DNA of 64,000 bases, from NCBI RefSeq assembly GCF_964204645.1, contig NC_134026.1, positions 8,319,450 to 8,383,449 on the forward strand, written 5' to 3'. Source of the stretch: Tubulanus polymorphus (taxonomy: Eukaryota > Nemertea > Palaeonemertea > Tubulaniformes > Tubulanidae). Position numbers and translations under genes: made by a program. Every line of letters begins with the position of its first letter. Positions within the stretch are counted from its first letter, which is position 1. This document shows positions 26,821 through 39,700 of the stretch, piece after piece. The notes beneath the pieces were generated by a model. That model saw only the letters and a list, made by a program, of their open reading frames with translations. It was not told where the DNA came from and searched no databases.

Positions 26821-27320
26821 TAAATTGAGGCTATGAATAGCGATGCAACAACTTTCACACACATGAGTTCGACGGTACTCATTAGCGTACGAGCCCGGAC
26901 TCGCCCTCTGGATGCACCTTTAATGTAAGGAACATTTTCAAACCCGCTCCATACATGGGCGTAAATTATCAATGGCCACTGATAAGAAGGTACACTGATA
27001 AGAAGTACATTTAGACATAAATTTTGGCCCATCTGCAATGCAGTCACTATAAAGCATTTTAAAACATGCAATTATTAATCAGTCTGCTTCAAAATCTATG
27101 AATGGCCACTAATTTTGTCAACAAAGTGCCTACACACTTTATTAAAGGAGGTTTCATCTAATGAGGATAAGAATTGACGAATTCCAATCATTTCCCACCC
27201 GCACTTTCATAAATTCCTAGTGCAAGGCCGTCCGTTGCACGAGCAAAATATTCGAGCATTATGCTCCTAGGGAAAATGAAAAATCTTAACCTCTCAAACA
27301 TGGTTCAAAAAGCAAGCTTA

Positions 27321-27468
27321 ATATATACTCCCCGGAAAAAGAAACGCAACACTTGAATTTTTCCTTCAATCTTTTTGGTAGCCAGTTCACAATATTCCAG
27401 TATCGATAGTTTCGAAAAACAAGGAAAAATTCAAGTGTCGCGTTTCTTTTTTTTTTAGGAGTATATAT
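27321..27468. mobile_element. Mariner-type palindromic MITE in the cc2d2a 3' region
   Basis: Inverted ends ATATACTCC...AAAAAGAAACGC and GCGTTTCTTTTTT...GGAGTATAT with AAAATTCAAGTGT pairing further in. Ends 80 bases below the cc2d2a stop, so probably inside the 3' UTR. Confidence 0.65.
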
Positions 27469-27550
27469 TCGTCGATACATTCCGAGGTACAAACTTTCGT
27501 TACATTCTCTCTCTAAACTAATCTAAATTTCTGTTAAAATCTGCTAACAT

Positions 27551-27739
27551 CTATCGTTTTCTAATGAGGGAAGCGATGTAGACCCAGACGGACATGACGG
27601 AATTAGGATAGGGAATGATGTGAACGGCGACGGCGAACTCGACATCTTTCGCTTGGTTTTCGTGCACACCGGTCGAGTAAACGGAATCGATTATCGGCTC
27701 TACATCGGTGAACGGTAGATTGATCGGGAATCCGGACAT
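27551..27739 (-). CDS. CC2D2A: cc2d2a coding exon 42 (C-terminus and stop)
   Basis: [26 protein letters not shown], then [20 protein letters not shown] and stop. Very close to the vertebrate C-terminus. No clear AATAAA was found in the first 200 bases of 3' UTR. Confidence 0.97.
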   Translation of the reverse strand: MSGFPINLPFTDVEPIIDSVYSTGVHENQAKDVEFAVAVHIIPYPNSVMSVWVYIASLIRKR

Positions 27740-30700
27740 CTGAAATTTACGAAAAAAATCTTCTTACGATCGTAAGAGCATTTCAAGGCTACAATAAAAT
27801 GATACCTCGTTTCTCCTAATCGGCCGGGTCAGTTTTGTTAACTGCGATAAATTTTTTAATCAGTTCATTTCTACTGGACAGGGTCAACTCTTAAGATCAG
27901 CAGAAATGAGAAGAAACAAGGTATGATTTTTTTAGCCCAAGGGTTTCTACAAAAGGTACAAAATAAAACAATAGGTACATGTACATCTCATCTTGAAAAA
28001 AATCTATTAAGAATCTAAGCCACGATCACACAAGCGTTTTTGACCCATGCCAGATAAGGCCTGCGCTAACTGTTCACAATGGTACCAAATGTGTAACTGC
28101 CTGTTTGACACCGGGCCAAATTTGGCTGATTGGTTCCTCACTTGTTGCTGCATCATTTTGATAGCATCGGTAGTCTGACCAGGAGCTAACTGTCTCAGAG
28201 TGATCGTGGCTCATTAAAGGGGTTTTCTGAACCGTCTCACAGAAAATAATTTTTCTACAACATATCGTACCTTGTAAGAGCCTAGAATTTGGTCTAGCTC
28301 ACTCATATTTTGGTCTTTCAACGCTTTTCCACGATTTTCTTCAAGCCTGGAATGCACGAACGAATTATTCATGGCGAGATCGACATATTTCATGAATCAT
28401 GTGGACTCATTGATTAACGATTCAAATCAATCGTTGCAATAACGATGTTAGCAATGATTCAATAATTAATTCAATAATGATCTTTACATTAATCATTTTG
28501 ATTATTTTGGTTTTGAAATCCAGATTAAAAGCACACATTTATGAACAATTGACCTGTACAGATTAGATTAAATAAAATCAAGCGATATAACTGATTCGGA
28601 TAAGCAGATTACCCGGATTTATTTAATATAATTTCACTATGCATTTGCTGTGATAGTGCTAACAAAGGGATGGCAGATGCTGACTAAGATAACGTGTTTA
28701 ATACAGATTTCCTGCAAACAATCCGAATTAAGCCAGTTCTATTGCATGTGCATTTCTACATCGAAATGATAATAAATACCAGTACATATACAAAATCAAT
28801 AGCACCCAACACCCAGATCCACAGTTGTCAGTCTATAGTAACTAGGGGTCCGGGGTCACCATGCCCATTTTGGAAGTGGTCTGAAATGCTCGACTAAGCG
28901 AAGATTTCAATATTCAACCGTCCCCTTTGCCCCAAAGTTGCTCATAACCCACCCATTTGTGGCGACGGGTCCAATTTTCAACCCGCACTTTCCGATGATA
29001 CGTACTGAGACAATATTTGTCGGAATGCCAGCATACAATGTCTGTTCCATCGAGTGACACTTCGCGGGCGCCACTCCATTATCTTCTCTTTCAGTTTCTT
29101 TTCGAGTTTATCTTGCAGGTCCAGAACGTATTTCTGTTCGGTCGGGTAGTAATCCAACGTATCTGGCTGAAATCAAAAAAATTTTTAACCGTATCATACG
29201 TACGGTCCATACAGATCAGTCATTCCTGAATATAAGGGGTTTTTTAAAGGAGAAAATTTCAAATTTCGAGGAAGCATCTGCATCACTTTCACATCCCAAC
29301 TACAGTAGACTCCTCTTAAATGGGTACTGTTTATCTCAGTACAACCATTAATTAGGTAGTTTTGTAAGCAAATTTTCATCCTTTAAAGACTACTTTAACT
29401 CTATTTCTAATTCGGCAACAGCCAAATAGGGTAAAAGCAAATCCCAACTGTTACAATTTAGGCATAGTTTACTGTACAACTACAAACTAGACAATCATTT
29501 CTAATTGCCTATTTCTCAACATTGAAGTTTCAGGCAATTGGCTCGAATCAACAGTTAATTTCAGTTTCTTTCAGTTTCAACAGTTAACTTCAGTTCAGTT
29601 TAACTTCTCTTTGGCTCGAATCAACAGTTAACTAAGTGGCTCCTCACAATTCAAAGCTGTGAGGAGCCACTATGTTTGATGATTCATTTATTTACAACTC
29701 TTAACCCATTTTTAAAGCGATTGTTTTCTACACAGAGTTTATGTACTCACTTGAACGCTACTGAGGCCGGGATTGCGGAACGTTTTCGTGAAAAATGTCT
29801 TCCACTCTTTTCCGTTCGTAAGGTTGAAACTAATACGCGCGGGTTGATCGTTTTCTTGAATGTTCGCCCATATCTGATATAATTGAAAATTACAGCAATG
29901 CAAATTTAAGTTAACTAATATTTAAGCAAAAGACATGTGAGTCCGTTTTTTTCTGCCGGTATGATACTTTTTTCAAAGTCTGCAAGACCTTAGATCATTG
30001 ATTTAGTCTCACAGGGCCAAGCAGTGGGATGAATTCAAGCGAGTTTGAACCCGTTTTTTATAAGTGAACATACATTTTCATGATTGATAAGACATCCAAC
30101 TGAATGTAGTGGGCAGTAGTTATCCCGGTAACTGAAATGCTCTCCGGAACTTGCATTCCAAATGAAAAAATCATCCTCCTCTTCGGTAAGCACGTACGCT
30201 GTATTTCCCTCCGGTATACCACTCCCTTAAAATAAAATGTTCATTATTCTAAACTTTTCGACTTACGCCCCTGTGTTCTAAGATTGAAGATATCAAAAAA
30301 ACAAGGGGTCCAGGGACACCATGCCCACTTGGAAAGTGGTTTCAAATGCTCAACAATCTAACAATTTCAATATTCAACGCCCTCTGGTGACCATATACAA
30401 AAACCAATGACCTTGAAACTCGATACAATCATAAAACATGTCAGCAGCTACGATTTTGTAATTGATTGTGCTTACAAAAAATGCCTCGTTACCAATGGAA
30501 ATACTAAGTTATTCTACTATTCAACGCCCCCTGGTGACCATATTCAAAACCCAATAACCTTGTAACTCACCATATTCATAGAACATGTCATGAACTACAA
30601 CTGTGCAATTGATCATGGTAACAAAATATGCCTACGTACCAATATCATAAGGAAATACCAGGTTATTCTACTATTCAACGCCCCCTGGTGACCATATAGA

Positions 30701-33700
30701 ATAACTAATTTCCTAAAAACTCACCACAATCATAGATGATGTCATGAGCTACAACTTTGCAATTGATTGCGGTAACAAAATATGTATTGGTACAAATATA
30801 ATATAGAAATACTAAGATATTGTATTATTCAACGCACCCTGGTGGCCATATACAAAAAACAATGAACTTGAAACTCACCCCAATCATAGAACATGTTATA
30901 CGCTACAACTTTCTCATTCATTGTTGTAACAAAATATGCTTAGGTAACAATATAATGTCGAAAAACTTTTTCCCTCCTACGAATGAGTACTAATGACACC
31001 AAGATGGGTGTCATTAGTTGCGTCAATAATTGCGTCATAATTGGCGGATCAAAAATACCTGTCTCAGGTATAAAACATCCCTTTACAAAGAATACCCACA
31101 CAAATTGCAATGAGAAATGGCAAACCAGTAGGAAGCTACAGGACCTAGAATTCTGGCCAAAATTGACATTTTTGGGCACTAAAAAGGTCATAGGACGGCC
31201 ATCTTGAGTCAGATGGACCCAATTTTTCTTATGCTGATGGGCCCTTGGTAGATTCAAATATAATCGAAAGATCAAGGTAATTGATCAAATCGTCTTCGAA
31301 ATTTCCCTCGTAGACTTCGAAAATGTGTAAAAAGTGCTGATTTTGGCGAACAACAATGGCTGCCAGTCGGCCATCTTGATTCTGATAGGGCCAGTTTTTG
31401 GGCTGAAGATGTGTCTAGGGTAGATACATGTATAAACCAAATATCAAGACATTACCTTGAAGCGTCTTCAAAACTTCCCAAAATAACTGGATTCCGTCTA
31501 CGGACGGACGGACGGACGGACGGACGGACGGACGAAAAGTGAACGCAATAGCCCGCTTGGACTAAAGTCCCAAGTGGGCTAAAAAGCAATAACTTCTCTT
31601 TTTAGAATATGCTGCTAATTTTTTCAACAAAATCTGAAATTTCAATAAAACTTTTTCAATAAAAATTTCTTTACCTATGAGCAGGTAAGCTTTCTTTCCC
31701 AAGAAAAGAAAATAGTTCGTCAGTAGGACGGCATGCTCTTCTTCGTCGCCGGCAAGCATTTTCATGAATTGCTGAAATAAAGACGTGTAATAGGCCAATA
31801 GATCAAATGAAGGATATTGTTTGGGGATGGTTGGTTTTGTGACTGGGGGTGTTGCTATAAAATATCAAAAACACTGGTTTCGGTTAACTGTGTTTCAGGG
31901 CAATGTACACAGTCACAAAATCATTCAGAAAAGCATTTCTGTTTTGTGTTTCAGGTTTAGGTTTTGCTGGAGGCGTTTGGCTTTAGTTGATACGGCTACC
32001 AAAAGTGTTCATGACCGATGGAAGGAAAATGTGTCAAAAATTGACCGCAAGGGGATGCGTTCATCTTAATGTCCGCTCGATTATTATACGACTGCCAATC
32101 TCGACATACCCAAAGACCCCAATACACTCTTATCTCAGTACTTACGTCACAAGTGCTCCAAATGTCAACTATGCCGGCGAAAGCGACGCTGTCCGAGACA
32201 AATGGGATCAACGAAACATATCTAGCAACCAACTCCTGTAATAAGGAACACAATTCGTAATTTTACAATACTTCCGCTAAAAATCAATACTAGCTCCGCA
32301 CTCTCTCTGCCAGCTAACAGTGACAGCCATGAGTTTTGGGAGCTACACGCCATATATAAGTAGAGCTTGGCTGAACTTTTCGAAAGCCAGCTCAATATAA
32401 CAAATAATTGGTTCGACGGTGCTTGTTACAGTAGAATATGCTAAAGTCAGGTCCAACCAACTTTAATAATGCCTGAAGAACAGTCAAACTTGCTTAAGGT
32501 TCGTAGAGGAGCCGTGTTAACCGGTGTGGAATAAATACGAGACAGATAGTACTTTTTAGGTGCGAAATGTTTATTTGACGTACCAGCTTTCGCTACTAAT
32601 GTATCGTAGCTTCTTCAGGTGAATGAGGGATGAAGCTGCTATACATCAGTAGCGAAAGCTGGTACTGCAAACAAACAAGCTAACCTAAATAGTACTGTTC
32701 GTCTCGTTTTACTCAAACTTACTTAACCCTTTCAGTGCTGACTGATTAATACCCTATAGTGCTGGAGATTATTTGAACATTTTTAAAAATTCCACCCTAG
32801 TGTGTTGAATAACGGGAATACCACTATAGTGCGTCTACATCCCGATGCGGAGTATCGTTAGTTACCAGTATTTCACTATGTTTGACAGGTGCTGCCATTT
32901 TTCAAGAGATAATCACTAGTTACAAATTACATCAGTACTCCGCAGTTCGGTGTACAAGCAAAATCTATCACTGATTTATACACTGCACTGCGGTGTAGAC
33001 GCACTGAAAGGGTTAAGTCATCGACCATTGGGACCTTCATCGCTTTGGATCCAGTTCCACCGTTCTGAGTTAAATTCGACTCTTAGAGTTAAAACATCGA
33101 AAATATGAACCGATTTTAACTCAAGAGTTAACTCTAACTCACAACCGTGGAACCGGGCCTTGATGACTAGAAGAAGGTTATTTGTGACTGTCTCACTGAC
33201 TCATAAATACACATGTACCACCCAACACAGATTTCGCTCTCGAGTTGGAAACATTTTTCCCATGCGGTCCAAACAGATCCGACTTCAGCGAAGTCTACTC
33301 TACACATCTTCCTTACAGCTGTAGCTTGAGGCGACGTATGCTTGCTCAACAGCTCCTCCGGCGGCTTGATCGATCGGAAGTATCGCGAAATGAAAACCGC
33401 GCGGCCGTTCATATCGATGACCATCGTTTTGAATTGTCGTTTCACGAATTTCTTCTCCAGTTCCGACTGCCAGTGTTCGGCCGCGTCCAACAACTTCTCG
33501 TCTTCATTCGTGTCGAACTGGAATATTCAACGTTGTATTCATTATTCCGGCGGCGGATGTACGGTCTGATTCAGGGGAGGGGTGCACCCCCAAAATAGGG
33601 ATTATCTAAAGGGCACCTTGATGGAAAGCTATGATCAGAAAAATAAATTTTTGGAAATACAGAGAAAAGCTTATGAATTTAAACACTTTTACGTATCAGT

Positions 33701-36700
33701 TTTATATATTTTATATCAGTTTTATATACAATTTGCCGTAAAATTTCTGGCCAACTTAACACTTTTAGGGGGGGGGGGGGGTGGTATACACCCCTGATCC
33801 CTCCCCTCGGATCTGCCCATGATTTTCATTTACATTTGGGCCTTTTCGATATACAGTCCACCTCCGACACCTCCCACATCATCAGACTGACTACTCCAGT
33901 AGTAGCTCAAAGACAAAATACAGATATTCTGTTCTCAGAAAAACCTTGCGTTAGGTGGGGGTGGCAGTTTACCTGGAAGCGGTATCTATCAGAGGTTGAG
34001 TGTCTATGAATAGACAACTAAAAAGTCCTCATTGAAACTTTTTGATAGAAATTTAGGTTTTGTACGCAAATTGAAATCCGGGGTGGATCAAGTGATGTGG
34101 AAATAAATGAGACAGCACTTGCCACATGAAAGGGTCTCTGGGTTAGATCAATGACTTGATTTTTACATCAATATCGTAAAAGAACGAGAAATTGCCAATT
34201 TTCTGGGATATGAATAGCGAAAAATGCAACAAAATATAACATCGAACATACGATTAATAACATAAATCAACAACTGGCTAGAAATGCGCAAACACTTACT
34301 TGAAATAGCGTTACCATTTTTCTCTGCGGATATTATATATATCAACATTTTTTTAAATCGATAGAAACAATTTTAAAACGAACATTCAAAAAGTCGAGAA
34401 GATAGAACAATATCCATGTAAGACGAATAAACAAGAGAAATCCCACTGAACAGTTAACGCCTGATGATGGCTAATAGTATTTAGCCAAAACTTTGCTCAA
34501 AATATACAGTCAACCCCTGATATACCACCTACATTGGTGCAGAACAATTTTGGTGGTATAGAGAGTATGGAGGTATATCAGGGGTGTTTTACTATGTATT
34601 TGTATAGAGATGTCCATTGAGAAAACCTGGCGGTAGGCGGGGGTGGCGGTATGCGGGAGGGCCGTATATCGGGGGTTGACTGTATATCATTTTACCATAG
34701 AACATTTTTTTGGCTGAATTTATATCGGGATTTCCCTCGTTGAACATTCAAAAAGTATCAAAATCGTGGCGGAATTCTCGATAGGCCAATGCAACCGTGC
34801 GCTGTTATCCTGGTGATGATTCCTAGCGAAGATTCGAAAATACACATTGTCAACAACGTTTTAGAAAATAAACTAGGTACGTGTTTATCGAGTCGTTCTA
34901 ACACCTTGTTGAAAATTGCGGCTTATCTGTTGGAATAATGCGAAAACCAATATCCTCAATGCTAAGTGTGAATGTGTTACTTTGGCTCAGTTGAAGAAAA
35001 CTAAAACGGGCCAAAATTACCAACTCAAAAGGTATTCCGCGCAAGCCAGAGAATCTACGGCCAGTTCATGCGATCAATGGTCAGATGAAGCGATTGAAAG
35101 ATTCATCAAATTTACTGTGTGTGGGAAATAATCTCAAAATGTGCCGGGTTTTCTAATAATACGTTATAACATCTTACTATTTTTTCTCTGGCTATCAAGT
35201 CAACAGAATTTTCATAATATGCAAGGTCACATCGGTAACAGATTAGCAACATCGAAATTGGCCGCGAAGATAATACAAACATTATTATGTTCAATCGAAC
35301 ATGCAATAACAAGTCATCAAACACCAGATTTCGATTGTAGTCATTAGTCGTAAGGCTATCATTACGCAAATGTGAAAGTTCACATGTCAATTGAACGCTG
35401 TGATTTGGTGTTGGAATTTTGGCTGAAGCAATCCAGGCACTTTCATTCCCCTCTAAACTGGTTTGTTATTCATTTGCCGCAATCACATGGAGATGATTTG
35501 GCCCCCCCCCCGTTCAGGTCAATGCATAAGCGAGGGATCTTCATTCGGAAAGATCTGAAAATATGTTTACTAACACCTTTTCAAATATAAACTGCCCTCG
35601 AAATTTATCCACATGCATTCAAAGAATATCCACACTACGCTATTTTGTGAATGCAATTATTTATGTCATTTTTACAAGAGTGCAATATCCACAGACTCCT
35701 ACGCCCGTGTGGTCATTAACATTTTATATTACAAGAAATTACAAGAAAATATTACAAGAAAAAAATGACAAACTTAAAATATCACGTGAAAGACCGCTGC
35801 GCCTGACTTTTTTCTCAAATCAACACATTTTCTATTGTCGGGGATGAGAAGTTATTAAGTTATTGATATTTATAACCACCACATGCCTGCTATGCCAGGA
35901 AAGAGCAGTTTACTCGGTGTTCAATCACAACTTGCTACTCAATTCTAAATTCATGCATGATTAAATTTTTGAAAATCTTTGAAATTGCGCATTGTAACAT
36001 TGTAATTTGTTAACCCCAAGACAAACTGAGCGATACGTGTCTCATCGCTAAACAGCGCATCATTTTTGTATTCTATCTAATCGCACTGACATATTCAGTT
36101 TTATCGTCAAAACGATATGATGAACAAATGCAAAACGTCCTGAGGTCAGTGTAAATAGTTTATTTGTCGAAAATCGGTTGCTCACAAGCCGAGATATGGC
36201 AGTTTAAACATGGACAAAAAAGCCGGCAACTGTACAGCGAATTTAAATACACACATCTGGGTGGGTGGTTGGTTTAGGCTTAAGGCACAAATGACCTGAG
36301 TGAAAGCATGATGCAGCGTCAAACCTAGTTTTGGATTTATGAATAACTGCTTCACATGGAAATAATAATAATATTGTGCGAGATATTTTGCTGCAAGCTT
36401 TCATTCCTCATCAACTGCACAAGGAACGTGTTCGAAAAGTCCAGTTGCTATAGGCTAACTTAAATAACGTTGTCGGATTTAAAACCGAACTGCTCTGGCC
36501 GGTTAGCATAGCGGCATAAAAAGGAATTGTGATTTTTGAAAGTTGCCAGGCGCAGCGGGCATTCGTAACGAAGTTATATCTGCCCCCGACATGCTATTTA
36601 AAAAGAAAAACACGGTGCAACATGCTTTGTCAAAAAACAATTATGAATTATGTGCGCAATGGATACTTGAAAAAGAAAATCCTTACCGCATGCTGCAACA

Positions 36701-39700
36701 GAAAACGTACCGATAATGAGATGATGATAATAAACAAGCAAAAAATAATGAATCTCTTTTCTCGATATTGAAACATTTTCAGTCGAGGAATTAACAAAGC
36801 GAGTTAGATCTTTCCATAAAAAACAACAACAAAAAAACGACAAAGGGAGAGTCCGCGAATAAAGAAAATCCAAATAAGTGAATGCAACTTGGTGATTGCG
36901 GTGATAGCTTGTTTCGTGTATGAAGCAAGTACAGATCTTGCAAGCGCGATCTCCGATCATGTTACGGGAGACCTAAACAAGGATGTGCGAATGCAAAGTT
37001 GCCGATCGACAGAAATGAAAGGCCATTCCCGGTTGTCCAGCTGGTGGCGCCGCCCTTGAGCTCATAGGCAGCCGGCCAATCAGAACCACGGAGACACGTT
37101 CTTTCAGTTCCGGAGCTCAGGCGTAAAATTAACATTTTACCGCCCACCATCTCCTACCAGCACCTAGAGCTCGGCATAAGGGCAGGGCATATCGCGTATC
37201 TTCGGTACTCGGTATGGGTGTTGGTATTCTTAGCCCACTTACTGGCAGTAAATAGCATATCCTCTGAACTAGGTCAAACAGCTGGGGTGTTTGACCGTGT
37301 AGTAATTGTCATAACTAGGTCAAAACAGCTGGGGCGTTCTGACCTGGTTTATCTAGTTTGAATGCATCTATATGATAAGTGATAATGATTCGCGCTAACG
37401 ATTTAAATTTTTGCTGTATTACTGACATTATCAAGGGTCGATCCAGGGTGTTATTAGACGTTCTCCCAATAATTGGGGCAATAGACCATGAAGAGGGCAC
37501 ACTCGTATCTACAACAAGGTGAATATCAAAGAAATCAATCAGGGTGGCCACTTAAATTTGACTTACTTTCCCCCCGGCTATTCCCCGAAATGCACGTTGT
37601 TCCTGAGCTCCTGCTATGGTCTTAATAAATAAATAGGGTCGGGCGGCTCTTCAACTCAATGATCTGCTTAAGAATCCAATCAATTAACACAGTCAAATAC
37701 ATAAGACATAGGTGAAAACTGTTTATACATGTGATATAGCAATCTCAAGATATTTTCCTGGCTTAAGCCTGATTTTTAGTCTTTTTTTTAAACCAAATTC
37801 CCTGACATTTTTAAAGAAAAGCAAATTATCTGAATATTCCCTGATTTCCAGGTAAGTGGCCAAGGTGGTACGAGGGTATGGGGATATTCTACCTGGTGAG
37901 TCATATCAAACGATGCATTAAGAAGGGTATATCGGTTTTTTTTTTCTGATTTATGGATCGAGTTGATAATCTATCTCGCGGAATCTATTGGTCAGTATTT
38001 TTTGAAGGGCCCAAGAAGATCGAGACTATATTGTTCGATAGGGCAAATAGATCAACTACTTTCTTTTGACCTTGCAGGGACATCACGAGCTCCGGCTGCA
38101 GAAGACTGGGTGCGCACAGTTAACATAACCACTCAGCATCTACGGGCTTGACGCCAAAATTGACAATAATTAGGCATTTAAAGTATATTCGTAGAGAGCC
38201 GTGTTTACCAGGTTTAAAATAAGTAACGAGACGAGTAGTACTGTATAGGTTAACTACTTATTTGACGCATGAGCTTTCGCTTCTAATGAATAGAAGCTTC
38301 ATCAGGTGATGCATCAGGCATTTAATAGTAGTACACGTACTGGTGTGGTTCAATTGGAAATGAACTAGAAATAAGTCAGCGGTGGAATCATTGAGAATTA
38401 CTATTATTTGTTTGCAGACATCATGGACTAGTGTCATTTTAACATACCGGGTAATTTTTCCAAATATTTTTTTTAGATAAAGCTTTTTAAAGAGTAGAAA
38501 CTACTAAGAAATCTAATTATCAATCAGGTTCGGTGGCCCAATCAGAATTATCAACATATGTTTGTAGACAGCATGGACTAAATGAGAGAAAATCTTTGAT
38601 TGACTTTTGAGGAGTGAGTACCTCATTCTTGTGCACAAATAATAGTTGCACTCGCTACTTTGAATGAGCTACAAAAACTAAATGAAAGTTCAGAAGAGAA
38701 ACTAAGCCTCTTTAGCAAGTTATTTCATACGAAAGGAAGCAAGCGTCATATACGCGTTCGCCAAAATGGACTTCGCGTGATCGTGGAAAAACATCGTACC
38801 TTCTCTTTGATCGGTTCCGGCGGCGACAATTGCGGTTCGATCGTGATGAATAACGTAATATAGGTGGCGTTCTGTTCGGTTTTGCTCATGTTCACTTCGA
38901 ACCCGGCACCCATACCCGTGTCGACGCGAGTATTCTTCGTGTCGTGCGAATAGCCGAGCAGAACGGGAGGCATATCCACTTTGAACGTACCCTCGATCTG
39001 AAAATTCATTAAGTCGATTACGCATCAGTCATACACCGGTAGTTCTGTCTGTATCTGTATATGTCCGATACATCGCTACATCCAGATTCGGCATATACGC
39101 GATGGGAGAGAGAGTGATAAATAAATGTTAGACATTGGTCTGTGTAGCGCAAAGTTTAATGCTATAAAATACTGTTCTAAGGCACTTACATAAAACATTC
39201 ATACATAATAATCTTAACATAAGCTTGAACAAAAAGATAGCTCATCTAAAATGGTTAAAATTTTCACAATATGGTTCCAAACATAACTGGTACAGAAATC
39301 TTTAAAAGATCTGACACCCGATTCTACCAGATTTTGTAAAAGATTTTGACTAGATGAACAAAGAGAATAATGTATGAAATCGAAAAAATTATTATCAACA
39401 AACGCGAAGCAAAGATTTTCTCACCGTAGAATTGAGATACAGCGTTGAAAACGGTACTTTCAAACTGCCGAGCCATTTCTTTTCGATTCGCCGATGAACG
39501 TTCGTTTGTCTCTGGATATCTTCCTGAAATTATGATGAAAAATCATGATGGATTTTCGAGAACAGGCCCACAATCGGATATACTGCAGCAGTGAGCCATT
39601 GAATTTCTAAATTCCGAATTTTCATCCGAGTCGAGGCATATGTTTCAAAATGATACAACTTGAAAAGAATGAGTAAATTACCTCGGACATGTCAGTGACA

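Larger units (their letters stand above)
18085..27550. other. Intergenic spacer between cc2d2a 3' end and TGF-beta ligand 5' end
   Basis: Holds the presumed promoter and 5' UTR of the ligand (immediately above 18084, minus strand) and the cc2d2a 3' UTR (below 27551). Repeats described separately lie at 20956-21412, 22215-22446, 23009-23220, 25444-25600, 26275-26371, 26641-26820 and 27321-27468. Open frames at 19652-19906 and 22711-22977 are unrecognised and probably fortuitous. Confidence 0.5.
33518..38799 (-). other. CC2D2A: Largest cc2d2a intron (5.3 kb), repeat-rich
   Basis: Between exons 35 and 34. Contains a G13 tract (33768-33781), a foldback element with a nested MITE (34367-34760), two related hairpins (37262-37345), and a Penelope-type ribozyme motif (38264-38305). 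No coding sequence is recognised. Confidence 0.7.

Noticed and set aside
36385-36440. Possible hammerhead-like GATGAGGAATGAAAGC on the minus strand
   Set aside because: First box is TTGATGA and helix II is too short.
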